Source of the DNA: Acetobacter fallax | GTDB taxonomy: Bacteria; Pseudomonadota; Alphaproteobacteria; Acetobacterales; Acetobacteraceae | Reading direction: 5' to 3' | Assembly (NCBI RefSeq): GCF_011516735.1 | Contig: NZ_WOSX01000014.1 | Coordinates: forward strand, 1 to 64,000 | DNA length: 64,000 bases | Shown here: in pieces, positions 1-7,633 of the stretch | Layout of the letters: each line of letters opens with the position of its first letter | How positions within the stretch are numbered: the first letter of the stretch is position 1 | The notes under the pieces: model-generated | The model's database searches: none | Seen by the model: the letters and a program-made list of their open reading frames with translations, nothing else | What the model was told of the DNA's origin: nothing | Position numbers and translations under genes: made by a program

Positions 1-63
1 GAATGGACACTCGTCGCTCTCGCATACAACTGCAAAAGAATGGCACGGCTTCAAACAGCATAA
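1..63 (+). pseudogene. C-terminal end of a DDE transposase (left edge of window)
   Basis: The frame is open from base 1 to a TAA at 61-63 and encodes about 20 residues with the motif LAYNCKRMARL. This matches the usual C-terminus of IS1182/DDE_Tnp_1-type transposases (family knowledge). The rest lies outside the window, so whether the parent gene is intact cannot be judged. The remnants that follow show this is an IS-accumulating site next to a tRNA gene. Confidence 0.55.
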
Positions 64-156
64 GCCGGGTCAGCCTCGGCGTTATCAGCCGCAAAATGCC
101 CAACCCGACAGACTGCTAAGGCGCCAGACTGCCGGTCTGCCGAAACATTCTTACCC

Positions 157-690
157 GGTTGGCGGCGGTTCTGATGGCGCACTTGCGCCCTTTTTTCCGA
201 AGAGCCACAGCAGGTCTCGGGTGGATGACCGCCGTGTGTTGAGTGGCATCGTCTTCGTCAATCGGAACGGCCTGCGTTGGCAGGATGCTCCGCGAGAGTA
301 TGGTCCTCACAAGACGCTCTGTAACCGCTGGAAACGTTGGGGAACCATGGGGGTCTTCGCCAGGATGATGGAGGGCTTGTCGTCCAGGAAGGCAGAACCC
401 CGGACCGTCATGATTGATGCGACCTGTTTGAAGGCGCACCGCACGGCCTCGACGAGCCTGCGGATAAAAAGAGGATCCAGGGCGACTGACTGGACGGACC
501 AAAGGCGGGATGAACACGAAACTGCATGGTTGTGACCGATGCGAACGGTCGTCCCCTTAATTTCTTCATGACCGCAAGCCAGATCAGCGATTACACCGGC
601 GCCGCAGCCCTGCCGGACAGCCTTCCCAACAAAGCACAATGGCTTCCCGGTGACAGGGGTTATGATGCCGACCGGTTCAGAGTAGCGCCG
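157..690 (+). pseudogene. IS5-family transposase remnant, frameshifted and truncated
   Basis: Pieces of one IS5-type transposase lie in successive frames. First comes an N-terminal DUF4096-like part (VDDRRVLSGIVFVNRNGLRW, then DAPREYGPHKTL) with the first catalytic Asp region (VMIDATCLKAHRTA) up to about 470. A short middle part (GRTKGGMNTKLHG) is readable in another frame around 490-530. A third piece (VTDANGRPLNFFMTASQ, then GDRGYDAD with the second Asp) runs to about 680. The C-terminal third with the catalytic Glu is absent; sequence similarity stops before 700. At least two frameshifts are needed, so it cannot make transposase. Confidence 0.75.
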
Positions 691-760
691 TTTTTAAGGG
701 GAGTAGCCATTGAGGGCTCAACCATAATCTCTTGTTTTATTTTGATATTTTCCGGGGAAC

Positions 761-836
761 TGGTGGAGCCAATGAGAATCGAACTCACGACCTCCTGAAT
801 GCCATTCAGGCGCTCTCCCAACTGAGCTATGGCCCC
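761..836 (-). tRNA. tRNA-Ala (GGC)
   Basis: The reverse complement folds as a standard 76-nt tRNA: acceptor GGGGCCA/TGGCTCC, D-arm AGCTCAGTTGGGAGAGC, anticodon stem CCTGA/TCAGG around loop ATGGCAT (anticodon GGC), T-arm with GTTCGATTC, and an encoded CCA at 761-763. It lies just downstream of the transposase remnants, a common IS neighbourhood. Confidence 0.95.
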
Positions 837-927
837 GCTCGCGAACCGCGTCGTCAGACACGTATCGGAGTGCGGGCGATATAGCGGGGGAAATTGTCTC
901 TGACAAGCCCTGAATTCGGAAATGGTT

Positions 928-1587
928 TTATCCGGCGAGGATTCCATGATCTCGCAATGCGCGGAGCAGAGGAAGGAGAGGAAGCCCCAGAATGGCGCTT
1001 TGTTCACCTTCGATGCGGTCGAAAAGATGAATACCTGGGCCTTCCAGACGATAGGCTCCGACACAGGAGAGACAGGCGCCCCCGTCGAGGGCAAAATAAG
1101 TATCGAGGAAGGCATCGGAAAAAGCGCGCATGGTCAGGGCCGGTGTGGAGACGTGGTGCCAGAGGATGGTACTGCCCTGGCACAGCACGACGGCGGAATA
1201 CAGGTGATGGGTCCTGTTGCGGAGTTGTCCGAGTTGCTCGCGCGCCTGGGCAGAAGAAACTGGTTTGTCGAACCAGGTGCCATCACAGCTGAGCATCTGG
1301 TCCGCGCCAATGGTCATGGCATGCGGATCAGCAAGCATTTCGGAAACGGCGAGCGCTTTGGCGCTGGCGAGACGGATGGCGACGGTTGCGGGGGAATCTC
1401 CGGCTGCCTGGCCTGCCTGTTTGAGAACGTTTTCATCGACATCTGCGGTGTGAACCTCAAACGGAAGACCGCTGGCCTCCAGAAGGGAACGGCGTGCAGC
1501 GGAGCTGCTGGCGAGCACGAGACGTGTACTAATGAAGTGACCTGAAAGCCTCAGTACTTCATTTCGTCCGAAACTCGATTCGGTCAT
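928..1587 (-). CDS. maf: Maf/YceF-type nucleotide pyrophosphatase
   Basis: This 219-aa protein belongs to the Maf family, which hydrolyses non-canonical or modified nucleoside triphosphates to monophosphates and so cleans the nucleotide pool. The signature LASSSAARRSLLEASG sits near residues 25-40. A DVDE motif follows at about 54, and the conserved GADQML at about 100 stands for the family GADQ/TDTVV region. C-terminal GAYRLEGPG matches the family. The ATG at 1587 follows an AGGA at good spacing, preferred over an upstream in-frame start at 1629. The gene points away from hemE, and the gap between them is the putative origin. Confidence 0.85.
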   Translation of the reverse strand: MTESSFGRNEVLRLSGHFISTRLVLASSSAARRSLLEASGLPFEVHTADVDENVLKQAGQAAGDSPATVAIRLASAKALAVSEMLADPHAMTIGADQMLSCDGTWFDKPVSSAQAREQLGQLRNRTHHLYSAVVLCQGSTILWHHVSTPALTMRAFSDAFLDTYFALDGGACLSCVGAYRLEGPGIHLFDRIEGEQSAILGLPLLPLLRALRDHGILAG

Positions 1588-1953
1588 TGCAGGTTTTCCT
1601 TTTAAAAATACGCCGAATCGGAAACACATCCGGTTTTGGGAGACGTTAGTACTTCAGTGAGTACTATGTCGGGTACTTTGTGCGGCGATGGGGTACATGG
1701 GGATAGTACGGGAGTGCAGGATGCGGAGTACCGAGTACCGTGGACAAACAGCACAACTGCAAACGCGGTGAGTTGTACACAGGAGCCTGAGCGGAATTTC
1801 TGGATAAGTCGGAAAAATGGCGCTTTTTCAAAGGCCTCCAATCTGTACACATCTGGGGAAACATGGGGTACATTTTCGGAATAGCGGGTACCCCGTCATC
1901 CACAGGCCCTATAACCAACTCAACATTTCTTTATTCTCTTTTCTTGTTTAGAG
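1588..1953. other. candidate chromosomal replication origin (oriC) between maf and hemE
   Basis: This gene-free gap lies directly upstream of hemE, the place where oriC lies in Caulobacter and Rickettsia (established knowledge). Seen here: DnaA-box-like 9-mers TTATCCAGA (1799-1807, minus), TCATCCACA (1896-1904), TTGTACACA (1773-1781), TTGTCCACG (1739-1747, minus) and CTGTACACA (1843-1851). GTAC occurs 13 times between 1526 and 1891. The 11-mer ATGGGGTACAT is repeated exactly at 1688-1698 and 1863-1873. A T-rich stretch at 1912-1952 could be the unwinding region. parAB and two parS sites lie within 12 kb. Origin function is inferred. Confidence 0.6.
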
Positions 1954-3063
1954 ATGGGAGCACTGATCGAGAAAGCTGGTGGGCGGATAGTGACGGCGAC
2001 ATACGGGACTGATGAACACAGACGGCTCCTGCGCACCCTGAAAGGGGAAACGATGTGGCCACCTCCGGTGTGGCTGATGCGGCAGGCTGGTCGTTTTTTG
2101 CCTGAGTTCCGTGCTCTTCGGGAAAAGGCTGATTTTCTGACACGGTGCATGACGCCCGACATTGCAACGGAAATCACGCTTCAGCCGGTCCGGCGCTTTG
2201 CCATGGATGGGGCCATTCTGTTTTCGGATATTCTCGTGCTGCCCTGGGCGATGGGGCAGTCTCTGGAGTTTGTTGAAAACCGGGGACCTGTTCTGGGAGC
2301 AATCCGTAGTGAGGCTGATCTGAACCGGCTTGATCCGAAACGGGTGCCGGAGGTGACAGCGCCGGTGATGGAGACGCTGTCCCGGCTCCGTAAGGCGCTC
2401 AGGGAGCCTGTGGGGGTCGCGGCGGCGGATACGGTGACTCTGATTGGTTTTGCCGGAGCGCCGTTCACAGTGGCCTGCTACATGGTTGATGGCGGAGGCT
2501 CCAGAGAGTTCGCGCAGACACGGCTGATGGCGTATCAGGAGCCCGGGCTGTTCGACCAGCTGATTGCTCTTCTCACGGAGACGACGACGGACATGCTGTC
2601 CGCTCAGATCGAGGCAGGCGCTCAGGCTGTGATGCTGTTCGATTCCTGGGCCGGGCTGTTGCCGCCGCTCGAATTCCGGAGGCATGTGATCGGGGCCACA
2701 CGACAGATTGTCAGTGAACTGAAGCGACGTCATCCAGGCGTTCCGGTCATTGGCTTTCCGCGTCTGGCTGGCGGCATGGCGGCTGAATATGCGCGTGAGA
2801 CTGGTGTGGATACGATGGCGCTTGATACGAGTGCCGATCTTGCGGCGGTTGCGGGACAGGTCAGCCCGGATCTGGTGTTGCAGGGCAATCTTGACCCGGT
2901 TTCGGTTCTGGCTGGTGGTCAGGCAATGCTGAAAGAGGCGCTGGCTATTCGTGAAGCCGGACGTGGACGCCCGCATGTTTTCAATCTGGGGCATGGTGTT
3001 TTGCCGACCACTCCTCCGGAGCATGTCGGGGAACTGATCGCGGCAATCAGAAAGGTGAACTGA
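1954..3063 (+). CDS. hemE: uroporphyrinogen decarboxylase
   Basis: HemE converts uroporphyrinogen III to coproporphyrinogen III in heme synthesis, in the cytosol. Seen: PPPVWLMRQAGRFLPEFR (residues 36-53), carrying the two substrate-binding Arg; FSDILVLPWAMG with the catalytic Asp; GFAGAPFTVA; GNLDP; and NLGHGVLP near the C-terminus. From the first ATG it is 369 aa, longer than the usual 340-350. An in-frame GTG at 1990 after GGTGGGCGGA would give 357 aa and is a fair alternative start. It is followed after 1 bp by a HAD hydrolase and then hemJ, forming a heme operon that leads away from the candidate origin. Confidence 0.95.
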   Translation: MGALIEKAGGRIVTATYGTDEHRRLLRTLKGETMWPPPVWLMRQAGRFLPEFRALREKADFLTRCMTPDIATEITLQPVRRFAMDGAILFSDILVLPWAMGQSLEFVENRGPVLGAIRSEADLNRLDPKRVPEVTAPVMETLSRLRKALREPVGVAAADTVTLIGFAGAPFTVACYMVDGGGSREFAQTRLMAYQEPGLFDQLIALLTETTTDMLSAQIEAGAQAVMLFDSWAGLLPPLEFRRHVIGATRQIVSELKRRHPGVPVIGFPRLAGGMAAEYARETGVDTMALDTSADLAAVAGQVSPDLVLQGNLDPVSVLAGGQAMLKEALAIREAGRGRPHVFNLGHGVLPTTPPEHVGELIAAIRKVN

Positions 3064-3064
3064 G

Positions 3065-3763
3065 ATGACATCAGCATTGTCCCCGGATGGTTCTCTGCGT
3101 CTTGTCATTTTTGATTGTGACGGCGTTCTGATTGACAGTGAGGGCACAAGTTGCCGCATTGTGGCTGAAGTCGCACGGGAAGCAGGGCTGACTGTTTCCG
3201 ATGACGATGCTGTGGAACGTTTTGGGGGCAAGGCGTTGCCCGAACTCAGGCGTGAGATCGAACAGGCAAGTGGTAAATCCCTGTCTGATGACTGGGCTCA
3301 GGTGATGAAAGAGCGGTTCATCGCGGCTTTCGCGCAAAGAGTTGAGGTGATCGACGGCACGCATGACATGCTTGATGCGGTGGAGGCTCTTGGGCTGCCG
3401 GTTCGTGTCGGTTCGAATTCATCTGTCGCGGAGATGGATACGAAATTTGGCGCTACCGGTCTTCAGGACCGGCTGGCCGGCAGGATCCATTCTGCGGTCG
3501 ATATGAATGCGCCTAAGCCCGCGCCGGATGTTTATCTCCAAGCTGCGGCCGAGGAAGGCCTAAAGCCTGAAAACTGTGTTGTGCTGGAAGACAGTGATAC
3601 CGGAGCACGGGCAGCGATTGTGGCAGGGATGGCATGTGTTCTGCTCCGCCCACGGAGTGAGCCGGCACCGGCCTGGCCTGGCCTGGTCCGGATTGAAAAG
3701 CTTTCCGAGTTTCCGGTTCTTCTTGCGAACGTGCTCGCGGTGCAGGATCAGCGGCGGTCATGA
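3065..3763 (+). CDS. HAD-superfamily hydrolase (phosphoglycolate phosphatase-like)
   Basis: This 232-aa HAD hydrolase, subfamily IA, has motif I FDCDGVLIDS (Asp17 nucleophile, Asp19), motif II VGSNSS near 115, motif III KPAPDVYL near 150, and motif IV VLEDSDTGARAA near 175. Such enzymes remove phosphate from small sugar or glycolate phosphates; the exact substrate is not readable from sequence. It starts 1 bp after the hemE stop and overlaps hemJ by 4 bp, so it is translated with the heme genes, though no heme role is implied by the family. Confidence 0.85.
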   Translation: MTSALSPDGSLRLVIFDCDGVLIDSEGTSCRIVAEVAREAGLTVSDDDAVERFGGKALPELRREIEQASGKSLSDDWAQVMKERFIAAFAQRVEVIDGTHDMLDAVEALGLPVRVGSNSSVAEMDTKFGATGLQDRLAGRIHSAVDMNAPKPAPDVYLQAAAEEGLKPENCVVLEDSDTGARAAIVAGMACVLLRPRSEPAPAWPGLVRIEKLSEFPVLLANVLAVQDQRRS

Positions 3764-4209
3764 TTGCGGTGCTGCAGCCATGGTATCCCTGGCTGAAGGC
3801 GTTTCACATTATCTCGCTGATCGCGTGGATGGCGGCGACATTCTATCTGCCCCGTCTGTTCGTTTATCATTGTCAGGTCGCTTCAGGCAGCGCCGAAAGC
3901 GAGCGATTTAAGATTATGGAGCAAAGGTTGCTCCGGGCGATTATGACACCGGCGATGCTGGCGACATTGCTTTTCGGTGTGCTGCTTGTGCTGACTCCGG
4001 GCGTCATCGACTGGTCTGCCGGGTGGTGGCACGTCAAGCTGCTGGCTGTTGCGTGTCTGTTCGCTTTTCACGGAGGCTGTGCCCGCTGGCGGTCTGATTT
4101 CGCGCGGGATGCCAATCATCACACGGAGCGATTTTACCGGATGGCGAATGAGGTTCCGACGATTCTGATGATCATTATTGTCATCATGGTTGTAGTAAAA
4201 CCGTTCTGA
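3760..4209 (+). CDS. hemJ: protoporphyrinogen IX oxidase HemJ
   Basis: This 149-aa inner-membrane protein of the HemJ (UPF0093) family oxidises protoporphyrinogen IX to protoporphyrin IX. Seen: four hydrophobic segments; the N-terminal AFHIISLIAWMAATFYLPRL with the conserved His; WHVKLL in the third segment with the conserved Lys; and the family C-terminus FYRMANEVPTILM to VVVKPF. The start ATG overlaps the previous stop. Together with hemE it supplies two late heme steps from one transcript. Confidence 0.93.
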   Translation: MIAVLQPWYPWLKAFHIISLIAWMAATFYLPRLFVYHCQVASGSAESERFKIMEQRLLRAIMTPAMLATLLFGVLLVLTPGVIDWSAGWWHVKLLAVACLFAFHGGCARWRSDFARDANHHTERFYRMANEVPTILMIIIVIMVVVKPF

Positions 4210-4370
4210 GATCAGCATTAAACTTGAAAAACGGATTATATCCGATCGGATCCCGGTAACTAATCTTACATTTCGTAGCAATCTTGCGATTTTTTCGTCA
4301 CGCTTTTTAGTTTTCACTGTGATCAGAGAGTGCGACCGGGAGAGGCCTGGTTGCCTGCTGAACAGGATAG

Positions 4371-4874
4371 ATGATGAAACGCAGCTTGATGGCGATGGTA
4401 CCCGTGGCAGCGCTTGCATTTGGTGCTGTTGTTTTTGATCCACCCGGAGCGTGGGCTCATCCGCCGTTTCCAGGTCATGGTCCGGGTGATTTCGGGCCAG
4501 GTGGGCCTGGTAGAGGCATGCCCCTGCTTGAGGGGATTGATCTGACGAAAAAACAGAAAGACGCGGTGCATCAGATTTTCAAACAAAGCCATGACAGCAC
4601 AAAGGATCTGCACCAGCAGGAGCGGGCCCTTCATGATCAGGTGGAAAATCTTCTCCTGACGCCGGGGAAAATTGACACGACGCAGTTGCAGAGTCTGACG
4701 CAGCAGGAAACGGCGCTGGCCGCGAAAAAGGATGCTGACCGGCTGGCCATGGCGGTGAAAATCCACGATATTCTGACGACAGAGCAACTGACGCAGGCGA
4801 AAGACCGTCATGATAAGATCTCTGCGCTGATGGATCAGTTGCATGCGCTCATGCACCCGAAAGATGAGGACTGA
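4371..4874 (+). CDS. periplasmic Spy/CpxP-like protein with LTxxQ motifs
   Basis: This 167-aa protein has a clear signal peptide (MKRS then a hydrophobic stretch, cleavage after AWA at residue 29), then a Pro/Gly-rich linker and a helical, charged body. It carries LTKKQK near 58 and LTTEQLTQ near 138, the LTxxQ motifs of Spy/CpxP-type chaperones and metal-stress regulators. The body is Gln/Lys/Asp-rich and probably all alpha-helical. It ends in front of a strong terminator and stands alone, so it is likely its own transcript. Ligand and stress signal are unknown. Confidence 0.75.
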   Translation: MMKRSLMAMVPVAALAFGAVVFDPPGAWAHPPFPGHGPGDFGPGGPGRGMPLLEGIDLTKKQKDAVHQIFKQSHDSTKDLHQQERALHDQVENLLLTPGKIDTTQLQSLTQQETALAAKKDADRLAMAVKIHDILTTEQLTQAKDRHDKISALMDQLHALMHPKDED

Positions 4875-4902
4875 AGAGCTGCGGATACGGTTCTGTCTGA
4901 AG

Positions 4903-4934
4903 AAGGCAGGGGTAGTATATGCCCCTGCCTTTTG
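4903..4934 (+). terminator. Rho-independent terminator after the Spy-like gene
   Basis: A 10-bp perfect stem AAGGCAGGGG / CCCCTGCCTT with a 9-nt loop is followed by a short T run. It lies 28 bp past the stop at 4874. On the other strand it could also serve the small membrane gene ending at 4977. Confidence 0.8.
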
Positions 4935-4976
4935 TCCGGGTTTGGAACAGAGTTCAGGTGATATCGAAATTTTCGT

Positions 4977-5282
4977 TTATGGGCGGGTTTCGTCTACGTC
5001 GAGTCCAAGATTTTCGGCAATTTCTGAGCGATTGGCAGAGACTGGAATCATGACCGCTTTGCGGTCAGGCTGGTAAGCGCTTGCGTTCCATCCACGCGCC
5101 TGTGCGAGCGCACTGACAACGCGATAGACAGTGGCCCAGCGGGACTCTTTCGCGGGTGGCTTCCAGAAGCGCATGGCCAGGGCGCATCCTGCGATAATAA
5201 AAGAAACGATGGATGTCGCGGTTGCCAGATATGATGGTGGAATAAGCCTGAAAATTGTGTCGAGGATGCTGGCAGTATTCAT
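4977..5282 (-). CDS. small single-pass membrane protein, unknown function
   Basis: This 101-aa protein starts MNTASILDTIF at 5282, preferred over an upstream start at 5303 because the hydrophobic segment then lies near the N-terminus. It has one transmembrane stretch (residues about 16-40, ATATSIVSFIIAGCALAM), then a basic, aromatic region (RFWKPPAKESRWATVYRVV) and a polar tail. No enzyme motif is visible. The pattern of TM plus FWxPP plus SRW...YR suggests a conserved small Acetobacteraceae protein, but I do not recognise a function. Confidence 0.55.
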   Translation of the reverse strand: MNTASILDTIFRLIPPSYLATATSIVSFIIAGCALAMRFWKPPAKESRWATVYRVVSALAQARGWNASAYQPDRKAVMIPVSANRSEIAENLGLDVDETRP

Positions 5283-5499
5283 AAGCGGGCAGAGTCTCCG
5301 CAAAGCGTTGCGTTACGCTTCTTCAAAAGGGATGGAACTGGCGTGAAGCCTATCCGTCTCTGCCAGAAGTTTTTCTTTTCAGAGCATTGTTGAAGTGTGA
5401 TTTTTTGCAGAGTTAACGCCAGTCTGGTTTTTGATTTGTATGAGATTGACGGGGCTTTTGTCCTGGATTCCGGCAAAGGCTCGCCCTTGTAATACCGAC

Positions 5500-5645
5500 C
5501 AGTGTTGAGGCTGAGCAAGTCCCGGGGCTCCGCTCCGTACCCCGCCAAAGGTCGCAGACCTTTGGAATCTGCTTTGTTAGTCAACCGATCGGGATGAAGG
5601 GGCCTGCGGTCCTTGCCGGGTTCGGGCTGTGCCTGGATATTCCGT
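5500..5645 (-). repeat. dispersed hairpin repeat, partial copy in reverse orientation
   Basis: Contains the family modules in reverse order: CCAAAGGTCGCAGACCTTTGG (9-bp stem, 3-nt loop, given from 5552) and AGGGGCCTGCGGTCCTT (5596 on), followed by the start of the CGGGTTCGGGC module. Terminal inverted repeats are not recognisable. The 5283-5758 gap otherwise shows no gene. Confidence 0.75.
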
Positions 5646-5758
5646 ATTCACAATTCGATTTCCAAAGGTCTTTGACTTTTGACGGTTTTTACGAGCCTGG
5701 CCAGATATGTGACCCTTTGCCGGGGACACGATGCTGTCCCCGTGCTTCGGAAGGGAAA

Positions 5759-6490
5759 TTATGCCGTCAGACCGCCGTCGACGCTGAGCGCTGTGCCGGT
5801 GATGTAGGACGTGCTGTCGCTGGCGAGGAAACTGACAAGATCGGCGACATCCGCAGCCTCACCATATTTTGGAATAGCAAGAACCGCACGCAGAGCGTCG
5901 CCAGCCGGTCCGTCCGCCGGGTTCATTTCCGTGTCGATGGGGCCGGGCTGGACGACATTGACAGTGATGCCTTTTGGTCCGAGATCGCGGGACAGGCCTT
6001 TTGCAAATCCTACCAGACCGGCCTTGGTGGCGCTGTAAATCGAAATTCCAGGCAGCGGAACCCGCTCGCCGAAGGCTGAACCGATCAGAATGATCCGACC
6101 ACCCTTCTGCATGGCCCGTGCGGCGCAGACGGATTCGACCATGACGCCACGCATGTTGAGATCGAGTGTGCGGGAGATGTCTTCTATCGTTATTGTGTCC
6201 GGGCCGCCATAAGGGTAGGCGCCGGCATTGCAGACGAGCACATCAAGTCTGCCGAAAGCATCGACAACTTTCTTAACCAGATCAGCATTGTCTGTGACAT
6301 TGCCGCTGTCGGACTGAATGGCCAGTGCTTTGCGTCCGAGGGCATCAATTGCGGAGGTGACATGCCTGGCGGCTTCGGCGTTACGGGCATATGTGATCGC
6401 GATATCAAAGCCATCTTTTGCCAGTCGTTTTGCGATGGCGGCGCCTATGCCGCGGCTTCCGCCAGTGATGATTGCAACAGGTGTAGTCAT
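5759..6490 (-). CDS. SDR-family NAD(P)-dependent oxidoreductase
   Basis: This 243-aa classical short-chain dehydrogenase has TGGSRGIG near residues 9-16 (dinucleotide binding), NAGAYPYG near 86, the catalytic Ser region (ILIGSAFGE) and YSATKAG near 153 with Tyr and Lys. The C-terminal SYITGTALSVDGGLTA is typical of 3-oxoacyl reductase-like SDRs. The ATG at 6490 follows AAGGAG, so the longer reading from 6568 is not used. The substrate is not predictable; the family reduces or oxidises ketones and alcohols. It is flanked on both sides by dispersed repeats and appears to stand alone. Confidence 0.85.
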   Translation of the reverse strand: MTTPVAIITGGSRGIGAAIAKRLAKDGFDIAITYARNAEAARHVTSAIDALGRKALAIQSDSGNVTDNADLVKKVVDAFGRLDVLVCNAGAYPYGGPDTITIEDISRTLDLNMRGVMVESVCAARAMQKGGRIILIGSAFGERVPLPGISIYSATKAGLVGFAKGLSRDLGPKGITVNVVQPGPIDTEMNPADGPAGDALRAVLAIPKYGEAADVADLVSFLASDSTSYITGTALSVDGGLTA

Positions 6491-6604
6491 GAATGTGCTC
6501 CTTTTCGGGTTTGAAATATGTATCAGACAGTGAATGGAAAATAGCGCCCCTTGCATCGGAGTTCGCAAAAATTTGCGAATATATTATTTTCAGAGCTCAG
6601 GTTT

Positions 6605-6950
6605 TTGTAATCGTATACCAGAGCGTCCGGCCTTTGGCCGATGTGGGGCTTAACAGGGTTCAACCATGGAGCCCCGGTAAAGGCTCTGTTAGCGTTGCGT
6701 TTTGATCTGTGATTTTTCAATGAGCTGGCGAAAGACCGGGCTCTGCCCGAACCCGGCAGGGACCGCAGGCCCCTGCACCCCAGTTTGATTATAATAAAAT
6801 GGTTTCCAAAGGTCTGCGACCTTTGGTGGGTTCCAGGGCAAGGCCCTGGGAGGAAGCCAGCACTCAATGCTAAAAGAACCTTTGGAAACCAGCCTGTTGA
6901 TTAACAAACTGGGGCACAGAGGCCTTCGGTCGGGGAGCCTGCCAGTTCAT
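6605..6950. repeat. dispersed hairpin repeat, complete copy (6682-6880) inside older repeat fragments
   Basis: The complete copy has ends GGCTCTGTTAGCGTT (6682) and its imperfect inverse to 6880 (199 bp). Inside are CGGGCTCTGCCCG, GCAGGGACCGCAGGCCCCTGC (shown as arms GCAGGG/CCCTGC), CCAAAGGTC/GACCTTTGG and CAGGGC/GCCCTG. The left flank (TACCAGAGCGTCCGGCC and on) and right flank (TTTGGAAACCAGCC and on) are reverse-oriented repeat fragments, so this copy landed in an older one. Confidence 0.8.
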
Positions 6951-6951
6951 G

Positions 6952-6986
6952 AAAAAGGCGACAGGCGGAGAGAAATTGACCGCCTG
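6952..6986 (-). terminator. probable terminator for the 6995-7384 gene
   Basis: Read on the minus strand: CAGGCGG, an 11-nt loop, CCGCCTG, then TCGCC and a run of five T. It lies 9 bp beyond the stop of the coiled-coil gene. Confidence 0.5.
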
Positions 6987-6994
6987 AATGCAGA

Positions 6995-7384
6995 TCAGAA
7001 AATTTTCTTCACCAGATCATCGCCGATTCCGAAACCTGCACCACTTGCGATGGCCTGACCGAAGCTGGATCTGAGAAGATCGCTGAAGAACCCGTCCGAT
7101 TGCTGTGGTGTCGGAGCAGGCTGCGCCTGCGTCTCCGGCGCGGCGGGTGCGATCTGTTGCATGCAGGTTGTGTGAAGTGTCTGAAGCAGGGTTGTGACCT
7201 GCTGCTGTTCGGCCTGGAATGAGAGAGCGAGTTCACGAAGATCAAGCAGCCACTCACGGGCCTGCATGTCCCCGCTGCTGGCTGCTGCCTGGAGTTTGTT
7301 GCCAAGTGTTTGCAGAGCCTGTGCTGACTGCTGTGCCTGCGTCTGAAGCTGATTGTAGGTCTGGTCGATTGTCTGCACGTCCAT
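6995..7384 (-). CDS. hypothetical coiled-coil protein with glycine-rich C-terminus
   Basis: This 129-aa protein starts MDVQTIDQTYNQLQ. Residues 1-75 are Gln/Leu/Ala-rich with heptad spacing, probably coiled coil. Residues 78-98 are a Pro/Ala/Gln linker. The end (FFSDLLRSSFGQAIASGAGF, then GIGDDLVKKIF) is amphipathic and Gly-rich, like tails that dock on membranes or partner proteins. There is no signal peptide. An AGGATA lies upstream of the ATG. I do not recognise a family; function is unknown. A downstream terminator supports a real transcript. Confidence 0.6.
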   Translation of the reverse strand: MDVQTIDQTYNQLQTQAQQSAQALQTLGNKLQAAASSGDMQAREWLLDLRELALSFQAEQQQVTTLLQTLHTTCMQQIAPAAPETQAQPAPTPQQSDGFFSDLLRSSFGQAIASGAGFGIGDDLVKKIF

Positions 7385-7633
7385 GGTCGTATCCTGTCAA
7401 ACTGAAACCTGGTCTGTGCGGCATAACGCCCTGCTTCTCATGGGTTCGCAAGGGAGAAAGACCGGACTTTCCCCTGCCTGAAGGAGATCAGGGATCACCT
7501 GCATTCCGGTTTTCTGAAACAGAATGGCTGATAGTTTTTGTCGGTTATCGCAGGTAGAACCCGCATGTTTAGTTTCAGTGTCTGACCGAAAATGAGTTGA
7601 GTGATTTCAGCAGGTTATGATTCATGGGTTTGC

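Noticed and set aside
1948..3231. 427-aa open frame opposite hemE
   Set aside because: Arg/Ser/His-rich, mirrors hemE codons; hemE is certain on the plus strand.
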